This document shows, in pieces, positions 10,354 to 18,506 of a stretch of 64,000 nt of DNA (position 1 is the stretch's first letter; each line of letters starts with the position of its first letter). The notes under the pieces are model-generated. The model was not told the DNA's origin. It searched no databases and saw only the letters and a program-made list of their open reading frames with translations. The position numbers were made by a program, and so were the translations under genes. The stretch comes from Ralstonia sp. NFACC01 (lineage in GTDB: Bacteria; Pseudomonadota; Gammaproteobacteria; Burkholderiales; Burkholderiaceae): the NCBI RefSeq assembly GCF_900115545.1, contig NZ_FOWV01000003.1:372001-436000 (forward strand), written 5' to 3'.

Positions 10354-10851
10354 CCGCCCCTTTCCGGCCGTGAGCATGGCCGGTCTTTTGAGTATAGGCC
10401 GCAGGTTCAATCGGGCAAGCGGCGGCGCGGGCACATACATCAGTGGCGCCGGTATTTTTGCGCACTGCAAAAATACGTGCTATAGTTCGTGGCTTGGCTG
10501 CTTACTGCCGTATTTTTCGGTCCGCGGTGGGTCGATGGCTGGTATCAAAATCAGTGTCATCGCCAGAATCCCCGTCCGTTGCATGCATGCGCAGCCGATT
10601 GCCATTGTGCTTGGCATCGTCTCCGATCTCCCGCGTGGATTCACATCACGCCGAAGGGACCGCCGCCCCACCTCGCTGACCTGTTCAGCTTGAGGCCGGC
10701 CCACTCCCCCGCCTGTCCGTTCTGCAGCCCGTCTGTCGAACCGGCCTTATCCGATTGGCGCCGACGCCCGTGATTAACCGGTCGCCGTATCCCATTTCCG
10801 TCGTCTGCATCCGTTGATGTAGCGGCGCGGCAGCCTTACTACCTATTCGAC
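10354..10851 (+). promoter_or_regulatory. rhlE upstream region: promoter and long 5' leader
   Basis: No protein gene is supported in these 498 bp. A promoter with -35 TTGCGC (10458-10463), 17-bp spacer and extended -10 TGCTATAGT (hexamer 10481-10486) would give a 5' leader of about 360 nt before the rhlE ATG. A 10-bp inverted repeat (10452-10461 with 10467-10476) covers the -35 element and the spacer, and a related half-site CGTATTTTT lies at about 10509-10517. The rest of the leader is pyrimidine-rich, with no good ribosome-binding site before the ATG. Long leaders are usual for cold-regulated DEAD-box helicase genes, so post-transcriptional control is plausible. Confidence 0.5.
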
Positions 10852-12723
10852 ATGACGCAGCCTCAAGACGGCAGCGGCGCTATTGCGCACGCTGAAACCA
10901 GCAACACCAATACCGAAAACCTCATCGCCGAAACCGCGACCCGTGCCAGCGCCTTTGCTGCACTGGGCCTGGACGACCGCATCGTCCGTGCGCTGGGCGA
11001 AGTGAACTACACCACGCCGACGCCAGTTCAGGCGCAAGCCATTCCGGCCTGCCTGTCGGGCCGCGACCTGCTGGTCACGAGCCAGACCGGTTCGGGCAAG
11101 ACCGCCGCGTTCATTCTGCCGGCCATCCAGCGCATCAGCGAGCAGCCTGAGCCGCAGCGTCCGCGCATGGACGGCCCGCCGCAACGCATGAAGGGCCGCC
11201 GCCCCCGCCCGGCACCGGCCAAGCCGTCGCTGCTGGTGCTCACGCCCACGCGCGAACTGGCCCTGCAAGTAACCACCGCCACCGCACAATACGGCCGTCA
11301 TCTGCGCCGCATCGTCTGCGCGAGCATCTTGGGCGGCATGCCCTACCCGAAGCAGCTCGACATGCTGGCACGCATGCCGGACATCATCATCGCCACGCCG
11401 GGCCGCCTGCTGGACCACATCGACTCGGGCCGCATCGACCTGTCGGCACTCGACATGCTCGTCTTTGACGAAGCCGACCGCATGCTGGACATGGGCTTCT
11501 CGGATGACATCGAAGCCATCGTCGGCGCCACGCCGGCCACGCGCCAGATGCTGATGTTCTCGGCAACGATGGACCGCCGCATCGAGCAACTGGCCGAGCG
11601 CATGATGCGCGAGCCGCAGCGTATCGAAATCGCCGCCGCGAAAATCGACCAAAGCAACATCGAAGAGCGCCTGCACTTCACCGACGACATGTCGCACAAG
11701 CAGCAGCTACTGGATCACCTGCTGCGCGATGCGTCGCTCAAGCAAGCCATCGTCTTCACGGCGACCAAGCGTGATGCCGATTCGCTGGCCGAACGCCTGA
11801 CCGAGCACGGTTTCTCCGCTGGCGCGTTGCACGGCGACATGCATCAGGGCGCACGTAACCGTACGCTGACGGCGCTGCGCCGCGGCCAGTTGCGCGTGCT
11901 GGTGGCCACCGACGTGGCGGCCCGCGGCATCGACGTGCCGGACATCACGCACGTGGTCAACTTCGACCTGCCCAAGCAAGCTGAAGATTATGTGCACCGC
12001 ATCGGCCGTACGGGCCGCGCGGGCCGCAGCGGCATCGCCATTAATCTGGTGAACCACAACGACACGTTCCAATGGCGCCGTATCGAGCGCTTCGTTGATC
12101 GCCGCATCGACGCATCGGTGGTTGAGGGCCTGGAGCCGAAGCGCTCGGCCAAGCCCCGCACTGGTGGCCCGCGTGCCGGCGGCGACCGTGGCGGCTACCG
12201 TGGAAACGGTGGTAACGGCGGCGGTTATCGCGGCCAGCGTGAAGGCTACGGCGCACGCCAAGGCGGCAACGGTGGCAATAGCGGCAACAACGAAGGCCGC
12301 TTCCAACGCAGCTTCGGCGGCGACCGCGACGGCTTTGCTCCGCGCCGCGACGACCGCAACGGCAACGGCGGCGGCTACCAAGGCGCCCAACGCGAATGGA
12401 ACCGCGACGACCGCGCCCCGCGTCCGTCGTATGGCCAAGGCCAGCAAAACCGTGGCGACTGGCAACAACGCCCCGCGCGTACGCAAGGCCCGCAAGACGG
12501 CAACCGTGGCTACGGCAACAGCGCCGGCACCGGCACCGGTGGCGGTTATGGCAATCGTGATGGCAACCGTGAAGGCGCCGCCCCGCGTCGCTTCGGCGAC
12601 AACAACGGCGGCAGCCGCTTCGGCGACGGTGGCAACGGCGCGCAGCGTCGCAGCTACGGCAATCGCGACGGCAACCGCGACAGCTATGGCAGCAAGGGCC
12701 GTTCGCGCGATTTCGATCGTTGA
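10852..12723 (+). CDS. rhlE: DEAD-box ATP-dependent RNA helicase, RhlE type
   Basis: A 623-residue RNA helicase that remodels structured RNA, typically in ribosome assembly, mRNA decay and cold adaptation. The helicase core spans about residues 35-420 with Q-motif phenylalanine FAALGLDDRIVRAL, motif I SQTGSGKTAAF, Ia PTRELALQ, Ib ATPGRLLDHI, II FDEADRML (DEAD at about 206-209), III SATM, IV-V VFTATKRDAD and ATDVAARGIDVPD, VI HRIGRTGRAGR. The last 190 residues are a low-complexity tail rich in Gly, Arg, Asn, Gln, Tyr and Asp with many RDG/NGG/GGYR repeats, an RNA-binding and possibly condensate-forming region. The long leader suggests post-transcriptional control. A bidirectional terminator follows. 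Confidence 0.93.
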   Translation: MTQPQDGSGAIAHAETSNTNTENLIAETATRASAFAALGLDDRIVRALGEVNYTTPTPVQAQAIPACLSGRDLLVTSQTGSGKTAAFILPAIQRISEQPEPQRPRMDGPPQRMKGRRPRPAPAKPSLLVLTPTRELALQVTTATAQYGRHLRRIVCASILGGMPYPKQLDMLARMPDIIIATPGRLLDHIDSGRIDLSALDMLVFDEADRMLDMGFSDDIEAIVGATPATRQMLMFSATMDRRIEQLAERMMREPQRIEIAAAKIDQSNIEERLHFTDDMSHKQQLLDHLLRDASLKQAIVFTATKRDADSLAERLTEHGFSAGALHGDMHQGARNRTLTALRRGQLRVLVATDVAARGIDVPDITHVVNFDLPKQAEDYVHRIGRTGRAGRSGIAINLVNHNDTFQWRRIERFVDRRIDASVVEGLEPKRSAKPRTGGPRAGGDRGGYRGNGGNGGGYRGQREGYGARQGGNGGNSGNNEGRFQRSFGGDRDGFAPRRDDRNGNGGGYQGAQREWNRDDRAPRPSYGQGQQNRGDWQQRPARTQGPQDGNRGYGNSAGTGTGGGYGNRDGNREGAAPRRFGDNNGGSRFGDGGNGAQRRSYGNRDGNRDSYGSKGRSRDFDR

Positions 12724-12776
12724 TCGTTGATCGATGAGGGGTCATCTTTTCCGGATGGCCTTAGCAGACAGCCAAC

Positions 12777-12810
12777 AAAAAACCCCACGTCTAACAGCGT
12801 GGGGTTTTTT
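12777..12810. terminator. Bidirectional terminator between rhlE and egtB
   Basis: 13-bp stem including flanking A and T runs (12777-12789 with 12798-12810), 8-nt loop. The A-run on the left and T-run on the right allow it to end both rhlE and the convergent egtB transcript. Confidence 0.88.
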
Positions 12811-12873
12811 GCTTCTTGGGCAACGCCGGTCAATCGCGACTCGACTTGCCGGTCGTGCCCGAAAAGGCTTACA

Positions 12874-14172
12874 TCACAGCGCACAGGTTCGGAAGCCAAC
12901 AAAGACGTCATCACGCTCCGGCAGCAGGAAGCCCCGGAAACGCGGGTGACGGGTGCGTTGCGGCGTATGTGCGGCAGCGCCTCGCACCGCCTGCATCGTC
13001 ATGAAGTGCGGCGCCGACAGGCTCGCCACACGACCGCGCGGCATGCCCGGTACAAAATCCGGATACGGCTCGAACGGCGACGACGTCCACTCCCACACCT
13101 GCCCCCAATGAAAGCCGGCCCGACCCTGCACCGCGGCCATCTCCCATTCGTCTTCGGTCGGTAAGCGACGGCCGGCCCAGCGGCACCACGCCTGGGCTTC
13201 GTACAGGCTCACATGGCGCACGGGTTCGTCGCGGTTGATCGTACGTGCCTGACCGTAGCGCAGTGCCTGCCAGGTACGCGTGGCGGGATCGCGCTGCCAA
13301 CCCAGCGGCGCTGATCGCTCCTGCATCATCAGCCACTCCATGCCGGCCGGCGACCACCATTGCGGATGGTCGTAACCGCGGTCTTCGATGAACTCCAGGT
13401 ATTGGCCATTCGTGACCGGCTGCGCATCGATCTCGAATGCGGGCACATACGTGCGGTACGGCGGACACTCGTTGTCGAAGAAGAACCCATCGGCGTCTGG
13501 CCAGCCCATCTGGAAGCGGCCGCCGGGCAACGACAGTGTCTGCGCAGCCGGCACGGCCACGGCGGCCAGCGGCGGCTGGCCAGCGGGCTGCAGGCCCAAC
13601 ACCTGCAGCAGGCCGTGCAGATGTTCGGCGCGCAGGTCTTCGTGGAACACAGCCCAGCGGAACGGTTCGAGCGCCGCATCGTCATCACTGCCGAGCGTGG
13701 CGAGCTTGCGCAGCACGCGGTCGAGCACGTCATGCGCGTACTGCTTGATCGCGGCAATGCCGGGCAGCGTCAGCTCCCAGCACGCTTCTGGCGGCATGCG
13801 ATCCATGTCGAAGAAGGCGTCGGCGCCATCAAGTGCGGCGGGCAACGTAGCTTGCCACAGCGCCAAGTCCCACTCGGTACCGGCGCCGTCTTCGATGGTG
13901 TCGCTGCCGTTGCGCCGCGGTTCGCGCAGGCACCAGAACTCTGCAAACCAGGCCAGTTGGCCGAGTGTCCAGAGCGGCGGAGCGTGATGCTCCACGCGTT
14001 CAATCTGCCAGCCGCGCTGCGTATCCCCGAAGGCCGACAACAGCGCCAGCGTGCGGTTGCGCGCATCGACCAAGCTGTGCGCGATGCCCTGGCGCGGCAA
14101 GCGGCGGCCATCGGTCCAGTCGGGAAGCGATCCGATGAAGGTCGGATCAGGGAGCATGAAGAATTCAGCCAT
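12874..14172 (-). CDS. egtB: EgtB/SenA-family non-heme iron enzyme (ergothioneine or selenoneine type)
   Basis: Enzymes of this family join a thiol (or selenol) donor to the imidazole of hercynine by C-S bond formation. The 432 residues have an N-terminal DinB_2-like helical domain (about 30-200) and a C-terminal formylglycine-enzyme/sulfatase-modifying domain (about 215-430; FQMGWPDADGFFFDNECPPY, VTNGQYLEFIEDRGYDHPQWW, RRLPTEDEWEMAAVQGR, VRGAAAHTPQRTRHPRFRGFL). The usual iron motif HX3HXE is here His177-Glu-Asp-Leu-Arg181-Ala-Glu183, with extra histidines at 184 and 186, so one canonical ligand appears replaced by Arg. It follows egtD by 65 bp on the same strand. No egtA, egtC or egtE is adjacent, and no senB or senC. 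Which chalcogen donor is used is not settled by sequence alone. Confidence 0.82.
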   Translation of the reverse strand: MAEFFMLPDPTFIGSLPDWTDGRRLPRQGIAHSLVDARNRTLALLSAFGDTQRGWQIERVEHHAPPLWTLGQLAWFAEFWCLREPRRNGSDTIEDGAGTEWDLALWQATLPAALDGADAFFDMDRMPPEACWELTLPGIAAIKQYAHDVLDRVLRKLATLGSDDDAALEPFRWAVFHEDLRAEHLHGLLQVLGLQPAGQPPLAAVAVPAAQTLSLPGGRFQMGWPDADGFFFDNECPPYRTYVPAFEIDAQPVTNGQYLEFIEDRGYDHPQWWSPAGMEWLMMQERSAPLGWQRDPATRTWQALRYGQARTINRDEPVRHVSLYEAQAWCRWAGRRLPTEDEWEMAAVQGRAGFHWGQVWEWTSSPFEPYPDFVPGMPRGRVASLSAPHFMTMQAVRGAAAHTPQRTRHPRFRGFLLPERDDVFVGFRTCAL

Positions 14173-14237
14173 CGCGGCAAACCTCGGGCAGGAATCGATC
14201 CATTATCGCACCGGCCTGCCAGGCGCCGCGTTCGTGC

Positions 14238-15284
14238 CTAACGGCCTACGCTCGCATGGCAGACGGCAAAGTCGCCGCCGGTGTCAGTCCAGGCATGCAG
14301 ATCCTCGAACCCGGCATCGGCAAACATCACTTGAAGGCTCGCCAAGTCGTACTTGACGGAGTTCTCGGTGTGCATGCGGTCGCCGGCGGCGAAGGCGCGG
14401 GCTTGCTTGTCCCATCGCACCGTTACATCGCGACGAGCTTCTAGGTGCATCTCAACGCGATGGGCTTCTGGGCGGTACAGCGCGACATGGCGCCAATCCC
14501 GCACGTCGAAATCCGCCCCCAGGAGCCGATTCAGGTTGCGCAGCACGTTCAGGTTGAACGCGGCGGTCACACCGAGCGGATCGTCGTAAGCGGCTTCGAG
14601 CCGTTGGGCGTCTTTGATAAGGTCGATGCCGATCAGCACGCTGTCGCCAGGCGCGGAAGCCTCGTGCAGGCGTGAGAGAAATGCCCTCGCCTCTTCCGGC
14701 GTGAAATTGCCAAGGCTCGAACCGGGGTAGAACCACACGCGGCGCCCGTCGCCCACGGCATCAGGCAACACCAGCGGTGCGCACAGATCGGCGCCAATGC
14801 CGACCATCGGCAATTGCGGATGCTGACGCGCAAGCCCACGCAGCGTATCGCGCAGAAAATCCGCCGAGATGTCGATCGCCACATAACGGGACGGCGCAAG
14901 CGTACGGAACAGGCGTGCGGCCTTCTCGCAATTGCCGGCGCCCAGGTCGATCAAAGTGGCGCCGCGACCTACGCGCATCGCGATCTCGGCCGCGTGCAGG
15001 CTGAAGATGGCGGCTTCGGTGCGCGTCGGGTAATACTCGGGCAGGTCGGTAATCGCTTCGAACAGACGCGAGCCGAGGGCATCGTAGAAGAACTTCGGGC
15101 TGATATTGGCCGCGGGCGAAAGCAGGCCAGTCTCCGCCTCGGCACGCAGTGCAGCGTCGTCTTCCGTAAAGAGCTGGTAGAAAGTCAGGCCCGCGCCAAT
15201 AGCGTCGACCGTGGGCTGGGGCTGGATCAGACGAGCCAGCGCGCGGCGGGCATAGGCATCGGCGGACGGCTTGGTGGCCTGCAT
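14238..15284 (-). CDS. egtD: L-histidine N(alpha)-methyltransferase
   Basis: EgtD trimethylates histidine to hercynine with S-adenosylmethionine, the first step to ergothioneine or selenoneine. The 348-residue protein shows the SAM-binding motif TLIDLGAGNCEKAARLF, YVAIDISADFLRDTL, and the family blocks YDALGSRLFEAITDLPEYYPTR, WFYPGSSLGNFTPEEA and IGIDLIKDAQRLEAAYDD. The start at ATG 15284 is chosen because GGGAGA lies 6-7 nt upstream; a longer frame reaches 15557 but does not resemble the family. It heads a two-gene operon with egtB. The product probably serves as an antioxidant in the cytoplasm. Confidence 0.92.
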   Translation of the reverse strand: MQATKPSADAYARRALARLIQPQPTVDAIGAGLTFYQLFTEDDAALRAEAETGLLSPAANISPKFFYDALGSRLFEAITDLPEYYPTRTEAAIFSLHAAEIAMRVGRGATLIDLGAGNCEKAARLFRTLAPSRYVAIDISADFLRDTLRGLARQHPQLPMVGIGADLCAPLVLPDAVGDGRRVWFYPGSSLGNFTPEEARAFLSRLHEASAPGDSVLIGIDLIKDAQRLEAAYDDPLGVTAAFNLNVLRNLNRLLGADFDVRDWRHVALYRPEAHRVEMHLEARRDVTVRWDKQARAFAAGDRMHTENSVKYDLASLQVMFADAGFEDLHAWTDTGGDFAVCHASVGR

Positions 15285-15571
15285 GGTGTCTCCCGTTGTG
15301 GGTGGAACGGCACGGTGCTGCATGGTCATGAGGGCCGTTGACAGCGAGAAATGTGCCATCGCGCCTATGCCATCACCGCACGTCGGTGACGCGCGGATGA
15401 AATTGCAGCGTAGACGCCGCTTTGTGACAGCGCCACCGTTCTTTCGCCGGAGGCTGCCACAACGCGGCATCGCGCTAATCGTAAAAATCACCCGCACCGC
15501 TGAAAAAATCACGCACACCTTGCTGCTAGGCCAACGTTGCGTTTTTGCAGCGCACAATCCGCTCGCTGCGA

Positions 15572-15577
15572 TATAAT
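15572..15577 (+). promoter_or_regulatory. -10 element of the riboswitch/TerC transcript
   Basis: A perfect TATAAT about 12 nt upstream of the riboswitch. No good -35 was found at normal spacing (TTGCAG lies 21 bp upstream), so it may need an activator or rely on the -10. The remaining bases between egtD and this point hold no visible gene. Confidence 0.55.
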
Positions 15578-15588
15578 GCGGGCTTCCT

Positions 15589-15709
15589 CAAAGGGGAGTA
15601 GCTCGGGGGTTCTTCAGCCCCAGGCACGATCGTCATGACGAAGCCCACGCTTCCGGTCGTGCCGGCACCAGCAGGTTCCTAACCTGTTCGTGTCGAGCAA
15701 GACCTTTGC
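15589..15709 (+). ncRNA. yybP-ykoY manganese riboswitch
   Basis: The 5' signature CAAAGGGGAGTAGC (from 15589) and the 3' signature GAGCAAGACCTTTG (15695-15708) are the hallmark ends of the yybP-ykoY aptamer. P1 pairs CAAAGG (15589-15594) with CCTTTG (15703-15708). Between them are a GGGG...CCCC hairpin, a 7-bp GGCACGA/TCGTGCC helix and an AGGTT/AACCT hairpin. This RNA class binds Mn2+ and usually turns on Mn or cation export genes; here it sits 91 nt upstream of a TerC-family gene, a classical target. A competing hairpin follows (see findings). Confidence 0.9.
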
Positions 15710-15800
15710 AACCGGATTTCATGGTCTGCAAAGCGTCTCGCCCCAGCATTCCATGCAGTTCGGTCAACCGATTTTTATTGTTGTTTGACTTGGAGCCACC

Positions 15801-16493
15801 ATGGAATGGTTGTCTGACATCTTCACCATGCAGTTTGCCGCCGCGCTGGCGTCGATCATCGTGATCGACCTCGTGCTTGCGGGCGATAACGCCATCCTCA
15901 TCGCGCTGGCCGCGCGCAACCTGCCGCCCGCGCTACAGAAGAAAGCCATCATGTGGGGCGCCGCGGGCGCCATCATCGTGCGTGCGCTAATGACGCTGGC
16001 AGTGGTGTGGCTGCTGAAGATTCCAGGCCTGATGCTGGTGGGCGGCTTGGCGCTGGTGTGGATCGCATGGAAGCTTCTGGCTGACGACGGCCAGGGCGGC
16101 GATGAACACGGCGCGGGCAGCACCACGCTGATGGGCGCCATGAAGACCATCATCATCGCCGATGCAGTGATGGGCATCGACAACGTGCTCGCCATTGCCG
16201 GTGCATCGCATGGCAGCTTCCTGCTGGTGGTGCTGGGTCTGTTGATCAGCGTGCCGGTCGTCGTGTGGGGTAGCGGCGTGGTACTGCGCCTGATCGAACG
16301 CTTCCCGGTCATCATCTACGGCGGCGCCGCTGTGCTGGCTTATACGGCCGCGCACATGATCGTGGCCGAACCGGTTCTCAAGGCGTTCTTTGCCGCACAG
16401 CCGCCGCTTAAGTGGGCAGTGTATGTGGTGGTGTTCGTGGTCGTGTTGGGCGGCGGCTGGCTTGTCCAACGTCGCCGCCAACAACCCGCCTAA
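15801..16493 (+). CDS. TerC family integral membrane protein (YjbE type)
   Basis: A 230-residue inner-membrane protein with about seven hydrophobic helices. The two TerC repeats are visible: DLVLAGDNAILIALAARNLP near residue 22 and DAVMGIDNVLAIAGASHG near residue 113, with conserved acidic residues in the membrane. The YjbE/YkoY branch is thought to export Mn2+ or help load metal onto exported enzymes. The upstream Mn2+ riboswitch fits this. It is monocistronic; its 3' end overlaps the convergent PLP-dependent dehydratase gene by 4 bp with no terminator between them. The exact transported ion is inferred from the riboswitch. Confidence 0.9.
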   Translation: MEWLSDIFTMQFAAALASIIVIDLVLAGDNAILIALAARNLPPALQKKAIMWGAAGAIIVRALMTLAVVWLLKIPGLMLVGGLALVWIAWKLLADDGQGGDEHGAGSTTLMGAMKTIIIADAVMGIDNVLAIAGASHGSFLLVVLGLLISVPVVVWGSGVVLRLIERFPVIIYGGAAVLAYTAAHMIVAEPVLKAFFAAQPPLKWAVYVVVFVVVLGGGWLVQRRRQQPA

Positions 16494-17491
16494 GCCAGGA
16501 TCGGCTGACCGGCAAGCACGCGTGCCAGCTTGGCGCGATCAATGTTGCCGCCGGTCAGCGGCAGGCCGACACGCAGGCCCGCAATCCGCTCCCGCTGCTG
16601 CCATGCCCCCGCAAGGGCGGCGGCGGCGGCGCCCTCCGCCACGTTGTGCGTGGTAGAAAAGTACAGCCGAATAGCCTCCGCCACATCGTCATCCGTCACC
16701 GCAATGATCTCGTCGACGCCGGCGCGGATCACCTCAAGCGCCTTCGCATCCGGTGTGCGGCATGCAAGCCCGTCAGCCAGCAGCGTCGACACCGGCGCCG
16801 ACACCACGGTACCGCTTGCAAACGACTGCTCGTAGCATCGGGCATGTGCTGACACGACGCCGACAATGCGTGTCGACAGACCCAACACATCGCGGGCCCG
16901 CACCGCCGCGCAAATCCCCGAGCCCATGCCGATCGGCACGTAGACCACATCCAGCGGCGTGGCCTCAAGAAACTCCAGCCAGTAGCTCGCCACCCCGACG
17001 ACCAGATCGTCGTGATACGAGGGCACAAAGTGCAAACCACGTTCACCGGCCAATTGATCGGCGAACTCGCGGCTTGCCTGGAAGTCATCACCCGCTTCAA
17101 TAAGCTCTGCGCCAAGTGCACGCATGGCGGCATTCTTCTCCACGCTATTGCCATGTGGCACGACGATGGTGACGGCGATACCGTTCCCGCGCGCCGCCAA
17201 TGCAATCGACTGACCGTGATTACCGCGCGTCGCCGCAATCACACCGCGCACCTCTGGCTCACGTTGGCGCAAGGCATGCAGATAAGTCAGCCCGCCCCGC
17301 ACCTTGAACGTGCCCACTTCGGTGTGGTTTTCATGCTTAACCCACACCGCCGCCCCCATCGCTTCCGAGAGCAACGGCCAGCAGTACTGCGGGGTCGGCG
17401 CAATCGCCGCATGGACCACGTTGGCGGCTGCGCGAAGAGAGCGCAATTCGGCGGCACGGGTGGTCGAAGCCTGGGTAGCCATAGACGACAC
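16490..17491 (-). CDS. Serine/threonine dehydratase-like PLP enzyme
   Basis: A 333-residue fold-type II PLP enzyme of the threonine dehydratase group. The PLP lysine is in EVGTFKVRGGLTYLHAL, the cofactor-binding region continues with IAATRGNHGQSIALAA, and the phosphate loop is PIGMGSGICAAV. There is no C-terminal ACT domain, so it is the short catabolic-like form. The substrate (threonine, serine or a related hydroxyamino acid) cannot be fixed from sequence. The start is GTG 17491 rather than ATG 17482, because GGAGA lies about 7 nt before the GTG while nothing precedes the ATG. It overlaps the terC-family gene tail-to-tail by 4 bp. Confidence 0.82.
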   Translation of the reverse strand: MSSMATQASTTRAAELRSLRAAANVVHAAIAPTPQYCWPLLSEAMGAAVWVKHENHTEVGTFKVRGGLTYLHALRQREPEVRGVIAATRGNHGQSIALAARGNGIAVTIVVPHGNSVEKNAAMRALGAELIEAGDDFQASREFADQLAGERGLHFVPSYHDDLVVGVASYWLEFLEATPLDVVYVPIGMGSGICAAVRARDVLGLSTRIVGVVSAHARCYEQSFASGTVVSAPVSTLLADGLACRTPDAKALEVIRAGVDEIIAVTDDDVAEAIRLYFSTTHNVAEGAAAAALAGAWQQRERIAGLRVGLPLTGGNIDRAKLARVLAGQPILA

Positions 17492-17707
17492 GGTGTTTCT
17501 CCGGCGGACAGTTGAAAGTGATGTGGCGATCTTGCCAGCGTTGCCTGCCAGGCAACATCGACAATTCTGCGCTTTGCCAGTCCTACCGTGCCGCTCATCC
17601 GGCCGGGCCAGTTTCCGGACACTGCCGGTACAGTCGGCGCCGCGCGGCTCACGTTACAATGCGGCTCACCTGATATCCGACGCCCCCGCCTTCTCGCCCG
17701 CGCTCGC

Positions 17708-18502
17708 ATGAAGCCATATCTCGACCTGATGCGCCATGTCTACGAACATGGCACCGACAAAGCCGACCGCACCGGCACCGGCACGCGCTCCGTGTTTGGC
17801 CACCAGATGCGCTTCAACCTGCAGGACGGCTTTCCGCTGGTGACCACCAAGAAGGTCCACATCAAGTCCATCGTCTATGAACTGCTGTGGTTCCTCCAAG
17901 GCTCGACCAACGTGCGCTGGCTGCAAGACAACGGCGTGACGATCTGGGACGAATGGGCTGACGCCGACGGCGAGCTGGGCCCCGTATACGGTTCCCAATG
18001 GCGCTCCTGGCCGACGCCCAACGGTGAACACATCGACCAGATCGCCGAACTGATCGCCCAGATCAAGCGCAACCCCGATTCACGCCGGCTGATTGTTTCC
18101 GCCTGGAACGTGGCCGAGATCCCGCGCATGAAGCTGCCGCCCTGCCACGCGTTCTTCCAGTTCTATGTGGCTGACGGCAAGCTCTCGTGCCAGCTCTACC
18201 AGCGCAGTGCGGATATCTTCCTCGGCGTGCCGTTCAACATTGCCAGCTACGCGCTGCTGGTGCACATGGTTGCGCAGCAGACTGGCCTCGATGTGGGCGA
18301 CTTCGTCTGGACGGGCGGCGATTGCCACCTCTATAGCAACCACTTCGAACAGGTCGAGACGCAACTCGCACGTGAGCCGCTGCCGTTGCCAAAGCTGCAC
18401 ATCAAGCGTAAGCCTGAAAGCATCTTCGACTACCAGTACGAAGACTTTGAGATCGTCGGCTACCAAAGCCACGCTGCCATCAAAGCACCGGTGGCCGTGT
18501 AA
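17708..18502 (+). CDS. thyA: Thymidylate synthase
   Basis: ThyA converts dUMP to dTMP with methylene-tetrahydrofolate. The 264-residue length is typical. Conserved parts include [17 protein letters not shown], the catalytic cysteine in [39 protein letters not shown], and [13 protein letters not shown]. The start at ATG 17708 ([15 protein letters not shown]) matches the family. It is followed 4 bp later by folA, which recycles the dihydrofolate it produces. Confidence 0.98.
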   Translation: MKPYLDLMRHVYEHGTDKADRTGTGTRSVFGHQMRFNLQDGFPLVTTKKVHIKSIVYELLWFLQGSTNVRWLQDNGVTIWDEWADADGELGPVYGSQWRSWPTPNGEHIDQIAELIAQIKRNPDSRRLIVSAWNVAEIPRMKLPPCHAFFQFYVADGKLSCQLYQRSADIFLGVPFNIASYALLVHMVAQQTGLDVGDFVWTGGDCHLYSNHFEQVETQLAREPLPLPKLHIKRKPESIFDYQYEDFEIVGYQSHAAIKAPVAV

Positions 18503-18506
18503 CCGT

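Noticed and set aside
11707-12745. Open frames opposite the repetitive tail of rhlE
   Set aside because: Produced by the GGC/CGC-rich repeats of the tail; the Ala/Val- or Arg/Cys-rich translations have no family.
12874-15284. Complete selenoneine cluster
   Set aside because: No senB or senC homologue lies beside egtD-egtB; kept as ergothioneine-type with the question noted.
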